Below are positions 25,202 to 33,304 of a stretch of DNA of 64,000 nt, in pieces. The position numbers and the translations under genes were made by a program. Location: the NCBI RefSeq assembly GCF_022811645.1, contig NZ_CP094534.1, forward strand, positions 5,022,001 to 5,086,000. Direction: 5' to 3'. The notes beneath the pieces were generated by a model, which was not told the DNA's origin, searched no databases, and saw only the letters and a list, made by a program, of their open reading frames with translations. The stretch is from Hymenobacter monticola. GTDB taxonomy: Bacteria > Bacteroidota > Bacteroidia > Cytophagales > Hymenobacteraceae. Each line of letters begins with the position of its first letter. The first letter of the stretch is position 1.

Positions 25202-25390
25202 GGCGAGCGGTTCCGCACCGGTTCCGGGTGGTTCGGAACCGGCTCAGAGTGGTGTTGAACCGGTGGGGAGTGGTTCCGAACCGGTCACGAGTGGTTTCAA
25301 ACCGGTGCATAGTGGTTCGGAACCGGTCGCAAGTGGTTCGGAACCGGTCTGGGGTGGATTGAAACTACTCCCAACCGGTTCCGAACCACT
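25202..25390. repeat. Array of nine 21-bp palindrome-containing units
   Basis: Exactly nine units of 21 bp, ending at 25222, 25243 and so on to 25390. The consensus is nnnnAGTGGTTCGGAACCGGT, whose core GGTTCGGAACC is a palindrome. The eighth unit is degenerate and the ninth is in inverted orientation. The array fills all the DNA between the MATE promoter and the stop codon of the aminotransferase. Confidence 0.93.
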
Positions 25391-26509
25391 TTACCTCAAT
25401 TGGGAAGCAAATAACTTCTGTAGCCGCGCCAGCGCTTCATGCAGCGCCGCTTCCTCCACAGCATAAGACAGCCGTACAAAGCCCGGCGCGCCGCAGGTGG
25501 CCCCGTCCACCACCTCCACCCCGGCCGCAGCCAGTCGCTGCACGAGTTGCGCTGAGGCTTCGGGCGCTGGCAATTCGGGAGCGAGCAAGCGGGTGAAATC
25601 GGCGAATGCGTAGTAAGTGCCTTCGGGGGCGACACTCTTAGGCGCGTCAGGCAGGGCGGCCAGTCCTTCGAATAGCCGCTGCCGGTTAGGTGCCAGCTGG
25701 GCGCACAGCGCGGCCCCGATTTCCTCGGCGTGGCGGGTGGCGGCCAGCGCCGCCATCTGGGCCGGCACCGGCACGGCCGCGCCGGTGGCAAACAGCCGGG
25801 CCGTCACCGCCTCGGCCAGCGCGGGCGGGGCCACCAGGCAGCCCACGCCCCACCCCGCCAGCGCCAGCGACTTCGAAAAGCCGCTCACTATCACGTGCCG
25901 CCCGCGCGGGTCGGGCAAGGCCAGCAAGGTGGGCAACGCCTCTGGCCCAAAGCTGATGCCCTCGTAAATCTCGTCGCTCAACACCCAAAGCTCCGGAAAG
26001 TCGGCCGTCACGGCCAGCAGGTCCGCCCATTCGGCCCGCGAATACACGCGCCCGGTCGGGTTGTTGGGGTTGCTGATGAGGAGCAGCCGGGTGGCCGGCG
26101 TGAGGGCGGCGCGTAGCGTGGCGGGCGTGAGGGCGTAGTTGTCGGCCGCTGCCAGCGGCAGGGTGCGGAGCGTGCCGCCGGCCCGGCGCACCAGCTCCCA
26201 AAAGCCAAACCAATTGGGCGTGGGCAGCAGCACCTCGTCGCCGGGCCGTAGCATCTCGCTGAGCAAGGCAAACAGGCCGGTTTTGGCTCCGTTGGTCACC
26301 ACTACCTGCTCGGCACTGACGCTGGCCGCGCCGCGCTGGCGGTAGCGCTCCGCCAAAGCTTCGCGCAAGGCGGGCAGGCCCGCCGCCGGGCTCACGGCCA
26401 AGGGGCCCAGCTGCTGTTGGGCACCGGCTAGCACCTGCGTAGCCGCTGCCAACGCCACTTCGGGCACTGCAAAATTTCCGTAGCCAGAAGCCAGGCTGAT
26501 GAGGTCCAT
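25391..26509 (-). CDS. PLP-dependent class I/II aminotransferase linked to egtD
   Basis: 372 residues from ATG 26509 (an ATG at 26551 would add 14 residues encoded by an inverted repeat). Fold-type I motifs: VTNGAKTGLFALL (cofactor phosphate loop), ISNPNNPTGRV, the Asp in VLSDEIYE and the Schiff-base Lys in SGFSKSLALAGWG, with Arg in FVRLSYA. The gene follows egtD closely on the same strand, with only the inverted repeat between. An aspartate/aromatic aminotransferase role is the default reading. The location suggests it might supply the PLP C-S lyase step of ergothioneine synthesis, which is inference. Confidence 0.88.
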   Translation of the reverse strand: MDLISLASGYGNFAVPEVALAAATQVLAGAQQQLGPLAVSPAAGLPALREALAERYRQRGAASVSAEQVVVTNGAKTGLFALLSEMLRPGDEVLLPTPNWFGFWELVRRAGGTLRTLPLAAADNYALTPATLRAALTPATRLLLISNPNNPTGRVYSRAEWADLLAVTADFPELWVLSDEIYEGISFGPEALPTLLALPDPRGRHVIVSGFSKSLALAGWGVGCLVAPPALAEAVTARLFATGAAVPVPAQMAALAATRHAEEIGAALCAQLAPNRQRLFEGLAALPDAPKSVAPEGTYYAFADFTRLLAPELPAPEASAQLVQRLAAAGVEVVDGATCGAPGFVRLSYAVEEAALHEALARLQKLFASQLR

Positions 26510-26513
26510 GCTT

Positions 26514-26582
26514 TGAGTTATTTGAGTGAAGAGTTGGATGGCGTCTGTCATCCAACTCTTAACTCTTTACTCCTAACTCCTC
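26514..26582. repeat. Inverted repeat across the egtD/aminotransferase junction (family E)
   Basis: GAGTTGGATG...CATCCAACTC arms with flanking ACTC-rich tracts. The right arm encodes the last codons and stop of egtD, and the left arm runs into the upstream part of the aminotransferase frame. Confidence 0.75.
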
Positions 26583-27551
26583 TCTAGCCAGCACCACGTC
26601 GGCGAAATCGCCGGCCGCATCGGTGAAGGACGTTACCACCTGCAAGCCGACCTCAGCGGCCAGCGCTTCAATCTGGGGCATCGTGAACTTGAAGGAATTT
26701 TCGGTGTGAATGACCTCCCAGGCAGCGAAATCGACGGTTTCTTCCAAGGCGGCAAAGTGCACCTGCTGAGCCCGGGCACTCACCAGGAAGGAGCGCACGG
26801 CCCCGCTCAGCGGGCTGTAGTCGGTGTAGTGCTGCCAGTGGGCCAGGTCAAAATCGGCGCCCAGCTCGCGGTTGAGGCGGGTGAGCAGGTTCAGGTTGAA
26901 CGCGGCCGTGACGCCCTGCGCGTCGTCGTAAGCCGCCCGGATGCGGCGCGGGTCTTTCTGCAGGTCGAAGCCGATGAGCAGGCGGTCGGCGGGGCCCAGC
27001 GGGGCGGCCAGCTGGCGCAGGAAATTCAGCCGCTCGCCCGGGCCGAAGTTGCCGACGTTGGAGCCCAGAAACAGCACGGCCTTAGTGCCCGCCCATGTGC
27101 GCAGCTGGGTGAGGGCCGTGGCGTAGTCTTCCACCACCGGCGCCACGCGCAGGGCGGGCAGCTCCCGGCGCAGCGTCTCGACCAGCCCTGTCATGGCGCC
27201 CGCCGAAATATCCACCGGCGCATACGTAAACGCGGCGTTGCCTTGCAGCAGCTCGCGCAGCAGCAGCTTGGTTTTGGTGCCGTCGCCCGCGCCCAGCTCC
27301 ACCAGCGAGAAATCGGGGCTGCCGGCCGGGCTCAGGGCCGCCGCCAGCGCCGCGCCGTGCTGCTGGAAAATGGCCGCCTCGGCCCGCGTGGGGTAATATT
27401 CCGGCAAGTCCATGATTTGCTGGAACAAGCGGCTGCCCGCGTCGTCGTAGAAATACATCGACGACAACGTTTTGGGCGTTTTGCGCAGGCCGGCGGCCAC
27501 GTGTTGGGCTAGCTCGCTTGCGGCCGGATTCAGGATGGATGGTTGGGACAT
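26559..27551 (-). CDS. egtD: L-histidine N-alpha-methyltransferase EgtD
   Basis: 330 residues, typical length. It makes hercynine (trimethylhistidine) from His and three SAM in the first step of ergothioneine synthesis. Signatures: SSMYFYDDAGSRLFQQI, LPEYYPTRAE (about 49-58), the SAM-binding ELGAGDGTKT (85-94), VDISAGAM, FLGSNVGNF, LIGFDLQKD and the C-terminal IHTENSFKF that binds substrate. Cytosolic. It lies downstream of egtB with a family A palindrome between them. The last codons come from a repeat. Confidence 0.95.
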   Translation of the reverse strand: MSQPSILNPAASELAQHVAAGLRKTPKTLSSMYFYDDAGSRLFQQIMDLPEYYPTRAEAAIFQQHGAALAAALSPAGSPDFSLVELGAGDGTKTKLLLRELLQGNAAFTYAPVDISAGAMTGLVETLRRELPALRVAPVVEDYATALTQLRTWAGTKAVLFLGSNVGNFGPGERLNFLRQLAAPLGPADRLLIGFDLQKDPRRIRAAYDDAQGVTAAFNLNLLTRLNRELGADFDLAHWQHYTDYSPLSGAVRSFLVSARAQQVHFAALEETVDFAAWEVIHTENSFKFTMPQIEALAAEVGLQVVTSFTDAAGDFADVVLAREELGVKS

Positions 27552-27575
27552 AATCGGAACAGGTCATTCAAAACC

Positions 27576-27673
27576 CGTCATGCAGAGCGCAGCGAAGCAT
27601 CTCGCGTGCTTAAGTAAACCAATCGATTGAATCACCATCGCAAGCGAGATGCTTCGCTGCGCTCTGCATGACG
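27576..27673. repeat. Palindromic element, family A (copy 5)
   Basis: Near-perfect arms CGTCATGCAGAGCGCAGCGA and reverse complement around a spacer of about 35 nt. It sits between egtB and egtD, where it would form a strong hairpin in a shared mRNA. Confidence 0.92.
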
Positions 27674-27686
27674 TTCTTACTGCAGC

Positions 27687-28985
27687 CTAGCGCGCCAGCC
27701 GGATGCCGGAAAACTGCCAGCGCTTGTCGGCATGAAAAAAATTGCGGTAGCTCACACGAATGTGGCTTTCGGGCGTGACGCAGGAGCCGCCGCGCAGCAC
27801 CAGCTGGTTCACCATAAACTTGCCGTTGTACTCGCCCAGGGCCCCGGCGGCGCGCTCGTAGCCCGGGTAGGCGTGGTAGGCCGAGTAGGTCCACTCCCAG
27901 CATTCGCCCAGCAGCTGGTGGCACTGCGCGGGGTCGGCGTCGGCGGGCAGCGGCTGGGGGTCGAAGCGCTGGCTTTCCAGCCAAGTACCGCCGGCGGGCG
28001 TGGCGCCGAAGTGGCGGGCCGCCGTTTCCCATTCGGCCTCGGTGGGAAGGCGGGCTCCTGCCCAGTAGGCATAGGCGTCTGCCTCGTAGAAGCTGACGTG
28101 CGTGACGGGCGCGGCCGGGTTCACGGGCTGCAGGCCGTGGTGCGTGAAGCGGTACCAGGCGCCGTCGCGCTGCATCCAGTACAGCGGCGCTTCCCAGCCC
28201 TCGGCCTGGGCCAAATCCCAGCCCTCGCCCATCCAATAGCGGAAGTCGCGGTAGCCGCCGGCTTCCATGAAGGCCAGGTATTCGCCGTTGGTCACCAGCC
28301 GGTTTTGCAACTCAAATGGGGCCACCAGCACGTCGTGGGCCGCCAGCTCGTTATCAAAGCAAAATCCCTCTTCCTGAAACCCAATGCGGTAAATGCCGCC
28401 CGGCACGGGTAGCCAGGAAGCTGTTGATTCTGCAGGGGCTTTGGTTTCAACGCTTAACCCATTCAGGTACGCCGGTGCCAGCGGGCTGGTACTGAGGATG
28501 TATTTAATGTCGGTAGCCAGCAGTTCCTGGTGCTGCTGCTCGTGTTGCAGGCCCAGCTCCACCAGCTCATAGAACGCGGCAGGAAGGTCGTCGGCGTGGT
28601 TGAGCAGGGCGGCCATGGCCTCGTCGACGTGGGCGCGGTAGGCCAGCACGTCGGCCAGGGGCGGGCGCGAGAGCGTGCCCCGGTCGGCCCGGTTCACGCG
28701 CGAGCCCAGGGAGTTATAATAGGAGTTGAACAGGAAAGCGTAGTCGGGGTGAAAGAGCTGGTAGCCGGGGGCATACTCCTTCAGCAGAAACGTTTCCCAG
28801 AACCAGGTGGTGTGGGCCAGGTGCCACTTGGGCGGGCTCACGTCGAGCATGGGCTGCACCACCGTGTCTTCGGGCAGCAGCGGGGCGCACAGGGCCTGGC
28901 TTTGGGCGCGCACCGCCTGGTAGCGGGCCGGCCAGGGCGAAACGGCCGCACGGGGAGCAGCCAGGGAAGCAGGGGCTTGGGACAT
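27687..28985 (-). CDS. egtB: Ergothioneine sulfoxide synthase EgtB
   Basis: 432 residues. An N-terminal DinB-like domain carries the iron ligands (WHLAHTTW, H55/H58 region; HEQQHQE, H148 and H152), and a C-terminal formylglycine-enzyme-like domain ends in RGGSCVTP, SYRNFF and WQFSGIRLA. It is a non-haem iron enzyme that joins hercynine to a thiol (gamma-Glu-Cys or Cys) with O2. Cytosolic. No egtA or egtC gene is in the window, so direct use of cysteine is possible. First gene of the leftward egtB-egtD-aminotransferase run. Confidence 0.94.
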   Translation of the reverse strand: MSQAPASLAAPRAAVSPWPARYQAVRAQSQALCAPLLPEDTVVQPMLDVSPPKWHLAHTTWFWETFLLKEYAPGYQLFHPDYAFLFNSYYNSLGSRVNRADRGTLSRPPLADVLAYRAHVDEAMAALLNHADDLPAAFYELVELGLQHEQQHQELLATDIKYILSTSPLAPAYLNGLSVETKAPAESTASWLPVPGGIYRIGFQEEGFCFDNELAAHDVLVAPFELQNRLVTNGEYLAFMEAGGYRDFRYWMGEGWDLAQAEGWEAPLYWMQRDGAWYRFTHHGLQPVNPAAPVTHVSFYEADAYAYWAGARLPTEAEWETAARHFGATPAGGTWLESQRFDPQPLPADADPAQCHQLLGECWEWTYSAYHAYPGYERAAGALGEYNGKFMVNQLVLRGGSCVTPESHIRVSYRNFFHADKRWQFSGIRLAR

Positions 28986-29272
28986 GATGGTGGGCCAGCC
29001 ACTAAGGCCTGGCAGGGCACTAACCGGATTAGCACGCCAGAGGTTACGGTCCAGCTCCGGATATGTGTTTCTCCCGCTTGGCTTCTGAAAATGGCGTGCC
29101 GTCCCGAAAACCCGCAGAGCGCAACAATAACTACGTAGAAGCTCCTCAGTAAAAATTGGTATTTATGGTTCGAAACCTTGTAAATCACAACTTAAGCGAA
29201 AAATAGGGGTACGACTACCGCCGCTGCACATTACCATTGCACTCTGTTTAACCCTCTTTTTGAAAAACAAAC

Positions 29273-29530
29273 ATGGCTACTCAAACCACTTCCGCCGCTG
29301 GCGCCACTGCCACCAAACCCGCCACCCGCCCGGCTAACCGCGTGGGCACCAAAAGCCGCCGCGGCTTCGCGGCCATGAGCCCCGAGACCCAGCGCCGCAT
29401 TGCCAGCGAGGGCGGAAAAGCCTCGCACGCTAGCGGCCGGGGCCACCGTTTCTCGGCCGAAGAAGCCCGCGACGCCGGCCGCAAAGGCGGCCTGGTAAGC
29501 CGTCGCGGCAAAGCTGCTTCGACCAAGTAA
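29273..29530 (+). CDS. KGG-repeat (GsiB/Con-10-like) stress protein
   Basis: 85 residues. After an Ala/Thr-rich start it has RRGFAAMSPETQRRIASEGG and a second RKGGLVSRRG unit, the KGG-type motifs of general stress proteins that are hydrophilic and largely disordered. Divergent from egtB across a 287-nt gap in which I see no other gene and no clear promoter consensus. Probably involved in protection against desiccation or other stress, by analogy. Confidence 0.85.
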   Translation: MATQTTSAAGATATKPATRPANRVGTKSRRGFAAMSPETQRRIASEGGKASHASGRGHRFSAEEARDAGRKGGLVSRRGKAASTK

Positions 29531-29577
29531 GCACTGTTCGCCAAGCGAAGACGAAGCATGCCGCGCATCTTTGCGCC

Positions 29578-30648
29578 ATGCTTCGTCTTCGCTTTTCGCA
29601 GCGCGCGCTGCGCTTCAACTTCCCGGCCCGCACCTCGCGCGGGGCTCTGGCCGAGCACGTGGCCTGGTACCTGCACCTGACCCACGACGACGCGCCCGCC
29701 ATCACGGGGTTGGGCGAAGCCGCGCCGCTGGCCGGCCTCAGTCCCGACTATGGGCCCGACTTCCCCGCCGCCGTTGCCCAGCTTTGCGCGCGGTTCAATG
29801 CCGGCGCATTGGCCACCTTCGCGGCGGCTGATGCGCCGGCATTTGTGGGTCTGGGCCTGCCCGCCCTCACCTTCGCCCTCGAAACGGCCGCCCTCGACCT
29901 GGCCCGCGGCGGCCGGCGCCAGCTCTACGCCAACGCTTTCAGCGAGGGCCGCGCCGCGCTGCCCATCAACGGGCTGGTGTGGATGGGCGACGCCCCTTTC
30001 ATGCGCGAGCAGATTCGGCAGAAGCTGGCGGCCGGGTATTCGTGCCTGAAGCTGAAAATCGGCAGCCTCGACTTCGCCACCGAGTTAGCGCTGCTGACCG
30101 AAATCCGCGCCGCCGCCGGCCCCGAACGCCTGGTGCTGCGTGTCGACGCCAACGGCGCCTTCGCCCCGGCCGAGGCGCCGGCCAAGCTGGCGCAGTTGGC
30201 GGCGTTTCACATTCATTCCATCGAACAGCCCCTGGCCGCTGGCCAGACTGCGGCCATGGCGGAACTGTGCCGCACCTCGCTCCTGCCTATTGCCCTCGAC
30301 GAGGAGCTGATTGGGGTGACCGAGCCGGCCCGGCAAGTTGCGCTGCTCGATGAAATCCGGCCGGCCTACATCGTGCTCAAGCCCACACTGCTGGGCGGGC
30401 ACGCCGCCACGCGCCGCTGGATTGCGCTGGCCGAGGCGCGCGGCATCGGCTGGTGGATTACCTCGGCCCTGGAATCGAACGTGGGCCTCAACGCCGTGGC
30501 CCAGCTCACGGGCGAGTACGACGTGCGGGGCTTTGCGCAGGGCCTGGGCACGGGCCAGCTCTACCACAACAATGTGGAAGCCCCTCTGCACGTGGGCGGC
30601 GGCGCGCTGCGCTACGACCCGGCCGGCGCCTGGGAGCTGCCCGCCTGA
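29578..30648 (+). CDS. Enolase-superfamily enzyme, MenC-like o-succinylbenzoate synthase
   Basis: 356 residues. N-terminal capping domain, then the TIM barrel with K158-x-K160 in LKLKIG, metal ligands D190 (RVDANGAF), E216 (SIEQPL) and D241 (ALDEELIG), and K268 in YIVLKPTLLGG. ITSALESNVGLNAVAQL is close to MenC and its dipeptide-epimerase relatives. o-Succinylbenzoate synthase in menaquinone synthesis is the likelier role, since Bacteroidota use menaquinone, but no other men gene is adjacent. A CATCTTTG box is only 4 nt before the ATG. Confidence 0.82.
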   Translation: MLRLRFSQRALRFNFPARTSRGALAEHVAWYLHLTHDDAPAITGLGEAAPLAGLSPDYGPDFPAAVAQLCARFNAGALATFAAADAPAFVGLGLPALTFALETAALDLARGGRRQLYANAFSEGRAALPINGLVWMGDAPFMREQIRQKLAAGYSCLKLKIGSLDFATELALLTEIRAAAGPERLVLRVDANGAFAPAEAPAKLAQLAAFHIHSIEQPLAAGQTAAMAELCRTSLLPIALDEELIGVTEPARQVALLDEIRPAYIVLKPTLLGGHAATRRWIALAEARGIGWWITSALESNVGLNAVAQLTGEYDVRGFAQGLGTGQLYHNNVEAPLHVGGGALRYDPAGAWELPA

Positions 30649-30714
30649 AGCAGCTCGGGCGGAAAAGGCGCGGCTGTTCGCTAATTTACCGGCCCGCTCT
30701 TCCCGCTTCCCGCC

Positions 30715-31980
30715 ATGTTTGTTTCGCGCCTTGTGTGGTTGCTGCTATTCCTGCTTTGGGGCGGGGAAATGCAGCCGGCTGCGCGGGCGCAGGCCGCTTC
30801 GACTGAGGCGCCGTTTCGGCTTCGGAACACGCGGCACCCCCGGGCGCGCGTGCCGGTCCAGTTGCAGCGCAATCTGCTGATTGTGAAGTGCCTGCTGAAC
30901 GGCGCCGGTCCTTACAATTTTTTGCTTGATACGGGCGTCAGCACCACCCTCATCACCTCGCCTGCCCTGGCCGATTCGCTGCACCTGCGGCACGGCGAGC
31001 GGTTCCGGATAGTGGGCGCGGGCGGCGCCGACAGCGGCCTGCTGGCTTACCAGGCCGACAGCGTGCGCCTGACACTGGGCGGCGTGGAGGCCGCGCACCT
31101 CAGCCCGCTGGTGCTCGAAGCAGACGCGCTCAATCTCTCGGGCTACGTAGGCATGCCCATCCACGGCATCCTGGGGTCGGAGCTGTTTCGCAGCTTTGTG
31201 GTGGCGCTGCGGCCCGAGGAGTCGTTCATGGTGCTCCACGACCCGGCCACCTTTCAGGCGCCCCGGGGCCGGCAATGGTCGAGCCTGCCCATTTCGCTGG
31301 AAAAAGGCAAGGCTTACTTTCAGGCCCCGGTGCAGCTCAGCGACTCGCTCACCCTCCCCCTGAAACTGGTGCTCGACACCGGCGCCAGCCACGCCCTCTC
31401 GCTCGAAACCGACTCGGACCCGCGCCTGGCGTTGCCGCCCCGCCGCCTGGCGGCCGAGCTGGGCCAGGGCCTCACCGGCACGGTGCGCGGCTACCTGGGC
31501 CGGGTGGGGGCGCTGCACCTGGGCCGCTACCGGCTGCGCTCGGTGCTCACCTCCTACCCCGACGGGGCCGACGTGCACCGCCGCGCCGACGTGCCCCGCA
31601 ACGGCAACGTGGGCTACGAGCTGCTCAAGCGCTTTTCGCTGGTCATCGACTACCCGCACCAGCGCCTGCTGCTGCGGCCCAATGCGCACCTGTCCGAGCC
31701 CTTCGAACACGACATGTGCGGCCTCGACCTGCTAGCCTTCAGCCCCGACTACCGCCGCTACCTGGTGCTGAGCGTGGCCCCCGGCTCGCCGGCCCACCAG
31801 GCGGGCGTGGAGCTCGACGAAGAACTGCTCAGCATCAACTTATTGCCGGCCAGCGCTTTCACCCTCACCCAGCTCAGCCGGATGCTGCGGTCCGAAGACG
31901 GCCGAGCGGTGTACCTAGTGCTGCGCCGGCCCAACGGCGACCTGCACACCGTGACGTTGCGCCTGAAGCGGCAAATCTGA
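30715..31980 (+). CDS. Exported retropepsin-like aspartyl protease with PDZ domain
   Basis: 421 residues. The signal peptide ends near ARAQ (26). Two aspartyl-protease halves carry FLLDTGVSTTLI (Asp 72) and LVLDTGASHALS (about 220), which could pair within one chain, and are followed by GILGSELFRSF-type strands. A PDZ-like domain at about 345-415 contains SVAPGSPAHQAGVELDEEL. Probably periplasmic or surface. The family is widespread in Bacteroidota but substrates are unknown. Confidence 0.87.
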   Translation: MFVSRLVWLLLFLLWGGEMQPAARAQAASTEAPFRLRNTRHPRARVPVQLQRNLLIVKCLLNGAGPYNFLLDTGVSTTLITSPALADSLHLRHGERFRIVGAGGADSGLLAYQADSVRLTLGGVEAAHLSPLVLEADALNLSGYVGMPIHGILGSELFRSFVVALRPEESFMVLHDPATFQAPRGRQWSSLPISLEKGKAYFQAPVQLSDSLTLPLKLVLDTGASHALSLETDSDPRLALPPRRLAAELGQGLTGTVRGYLGRVGALHLGRYRLRSVLTSYPDGADVHRRADVPRNGNVGYELLKRFSLVIDYPHQRLLLRPNAHLSEPFEHDMCGLDLLAFSPDYRRYLVLSVAPGSPAHQAGVELDEELLSINLLPASAFTLTQLSRMLRSEDGRAVYLVLRRPNGDLHTVTLRLKRQI

Positions 31981-32042
31981 GGTCGACCGGCAGCGCCGGG
32001 CGTACCTTCGCGGCAGTTTTCGCTTTCAACTTTTTGCTGTTT

Positions 32043-32420
32043 ATGACTGCTCGACTTCTGCTTCAGCTCGCCGCCGTGTTCGGCGGCCTGGGCGTGGCCA
32101 TTGGGGCCTTCGGGGCCCACGCCCTGCACGACACGCTGGTGAAAGCCGGCCGCGTCGACACCTTCGAAACTGCCGTGCGCTACCAGTTCTTTCACGTGCT
32201 GGCGCTGCTGGCCATTGGTGTGCTGTGGGCCGCCCGGCCCGAGCTGCGCGGCCTGGGCACCACCGGCTGGCTGTGGCTGGGCGGCATCGTGGTGTTCAGC
32301 GGCTCGCTCTACGGCATCTGCTTCACGGGCATCACCAAGCTGGGCGCAGTGGCGCCGCTGGGCGGTTTGCTGTTTCTGGCTGGCTGGGTAAGCCTGATAC
32401 TGGCCGTTCGCGAGCTGTAG
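32043..32420 (+). CDS. DUF423 small membrane protein
   Basis: 125 residues with four hydrophobic segments and the DUF423 opening GGLGVAIGAFGAHAL, then YQFFHVLALL and GITKLGAVAPLGG. Inner membrane, function unknown. It lies 62 nt after the protease gene on the same strand and ends before a bidirectional terminator. Confidence 0.92.
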   Translation: MTARLLLQLAAVFGGLGVAIGAFGAHALHDTLVKAGRVDTFETAVRYQFFHVLALLAIGVLWAARPELRGLGTTGWLWLGGIVVFSGSLYGICFTGITKLGAVAPLGGLLFLAGWVSLILAVREL

Positions 32421-32448
32421 GACCCACAACCTATGTGCTAAGCCAACA

Positions 32449-32482
32449 AAAAAGGCGGCTCGCTTGCGCGGGCCGCCTTTTT
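32449..32482. terminator. Bidirectional terminator
   Basis: 11-bp stem (32449-32459 with 32472-32482) of AAAAAGGCGGC type between the convergent DUF423 and DUF1573 genes. It has A and T runs on both sides. Confidence 0.85.
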
Positions 32483-32508
32483 AGCGTTAGAGCAGAAGCC
32501 AGAAAAGC

Positions 32509-33042
32509 TTACTTGGTTTTCACTTTCACTTTGGCGTCGCCCACTTTCTCTTTGGTTTTCTTGCCGTCCGTCTTCACTTTGGCGTCGCCGGCGGCTGTGG
32601 TCGTGGTCATGGCGGGGGCGGCGTTGGCCGTGGCCGAGGCCTCTTTCACTTCGCCTACCAGCGACACGGTGGTGCTGCCAGCAGCGGCGTTCGACTCAAT
32701 GGTCAGCACTTTGTTCTGCATACCCATTTTGCCGGCCGAGTTGAAGTGGGCCGAGATGGTGCCGGTCTTGCCGGGGGCTACGGGCTCTTTGGTCCACTCG
32801 GGGGTGGTGCAGCCGCAGCTCACGCCGATGTTGGAAATGATGAGGGGCGCGGTGCCGGTGTTGCGGAACTTGAAGGTGTGGTCAACCACGCCGCCTTGCA
32901 CCACCGAGCCGAAGTCGTATTTCGACTCTTCGAAGGTGATGGCGGGGCCGGCCGTAGCGGCTGCTTTCGTGGACGTGGCCTGGGCTTGGGCGGTGTAAGC
33001 GGCAGCGGTCAGGCTCAGGGCGAGGAGCAAGGTTTTTTTCAT
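32509..33042 (-). CDS. DUF1573 exported protein with Lys-rich tail
   Basis: 177 residues. Signal peptide to about 20 (AQAQ). The DUF1573 domain (about 36-130), an Ig/ASH-like beta sandwich, shows YDFGSVVQGG, HTFKFRNTG and the conserved SCGCTTPEW. The tail from about 135 is Ala/Thr then Lys-rich (GDAKVKTDGKKTK, repeated as GDAKVKVKTK), probably disordered. Periplasmic. Function unknown, though it is common in Bacteroidota. It has one of the best promoters in the window. Confidence 0.92.
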   Translation of the reverse strand: MKKTLLLALSLTAAAYTAQAQATSTKAAATAGPAITFEESKYDFGSVVQGGVVDHTFKFRNTGTAPLIISNIGVSCGCTTPEWTKEPVAPGKTGTISAHFNSAGKMGMQNKVLTIESNAAAGSTTVSLVGEVKEASATANAAPAMTTTTAAGDAKVKTDGKKTKEKVGDAKVKVKTK

Positions 33043-33084
33043 GGAGCGGAAAGCTTAAAAAGAATTGAAGGAGTTGGGGTTTAG

Positions 33085-33115
33085 CAAATTTAACGGTTTC
33101 GCCGCCACTGGCAAA
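33085..33115 (-). promoter_or_regulatory. Perfect Bacteroidota promoter, TTTG-N19-TAAATTTG
   Basis: On the minus strand TTTG (33115-33112), 19 nt, then TAAATTTG (33092-33085). This is the full consensus for the main Bacteroidota sigma factor, and it drives the DUF1573 gene with a leader of about 35 nt. Confidence 0.85.
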
Positions 33116-33202
33116 TTTACGGCCAAACTTGGCAACGAACCCTGAAGATACCGTGAAGTACCCGAAACCCGCGCCCCGGGAATTTCATTCCATGCCCCGC
33201 CT

Positions 33203-33284
33203 GGCACGAGTACCCCGAAGCTCCGCTTCGGCCCGTTGAACGATGCGGCCGTGAGCCGAAGCGGAGCTTCGGGGTACTCGTGCC
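33203..33284. repeat. Palindromic element, family B (copy 2, short form)
   Basis: Arms GGCACGAGTACCCCGAAGCT and reverse complement with a spacer of about 20 nt. Lies between the DUF1573 promoter and the helicase stop. Confidence 0.9.
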
Positions 33285-33304
33285 ATACGGCCCACAACGC
33301 CTGC

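Noticed and set aside
25179-25310. N-terminal extension of the MATE protein
   Set aside because: The extra residues are a translation of the 21-bp DNA repeat and lie upstream of the promoter box.
25202-25390. CRISPR array
   Set aside because: Spacing between repeated cores is only 4-10 nt, there are no unique spacers, and no cas gene is present.
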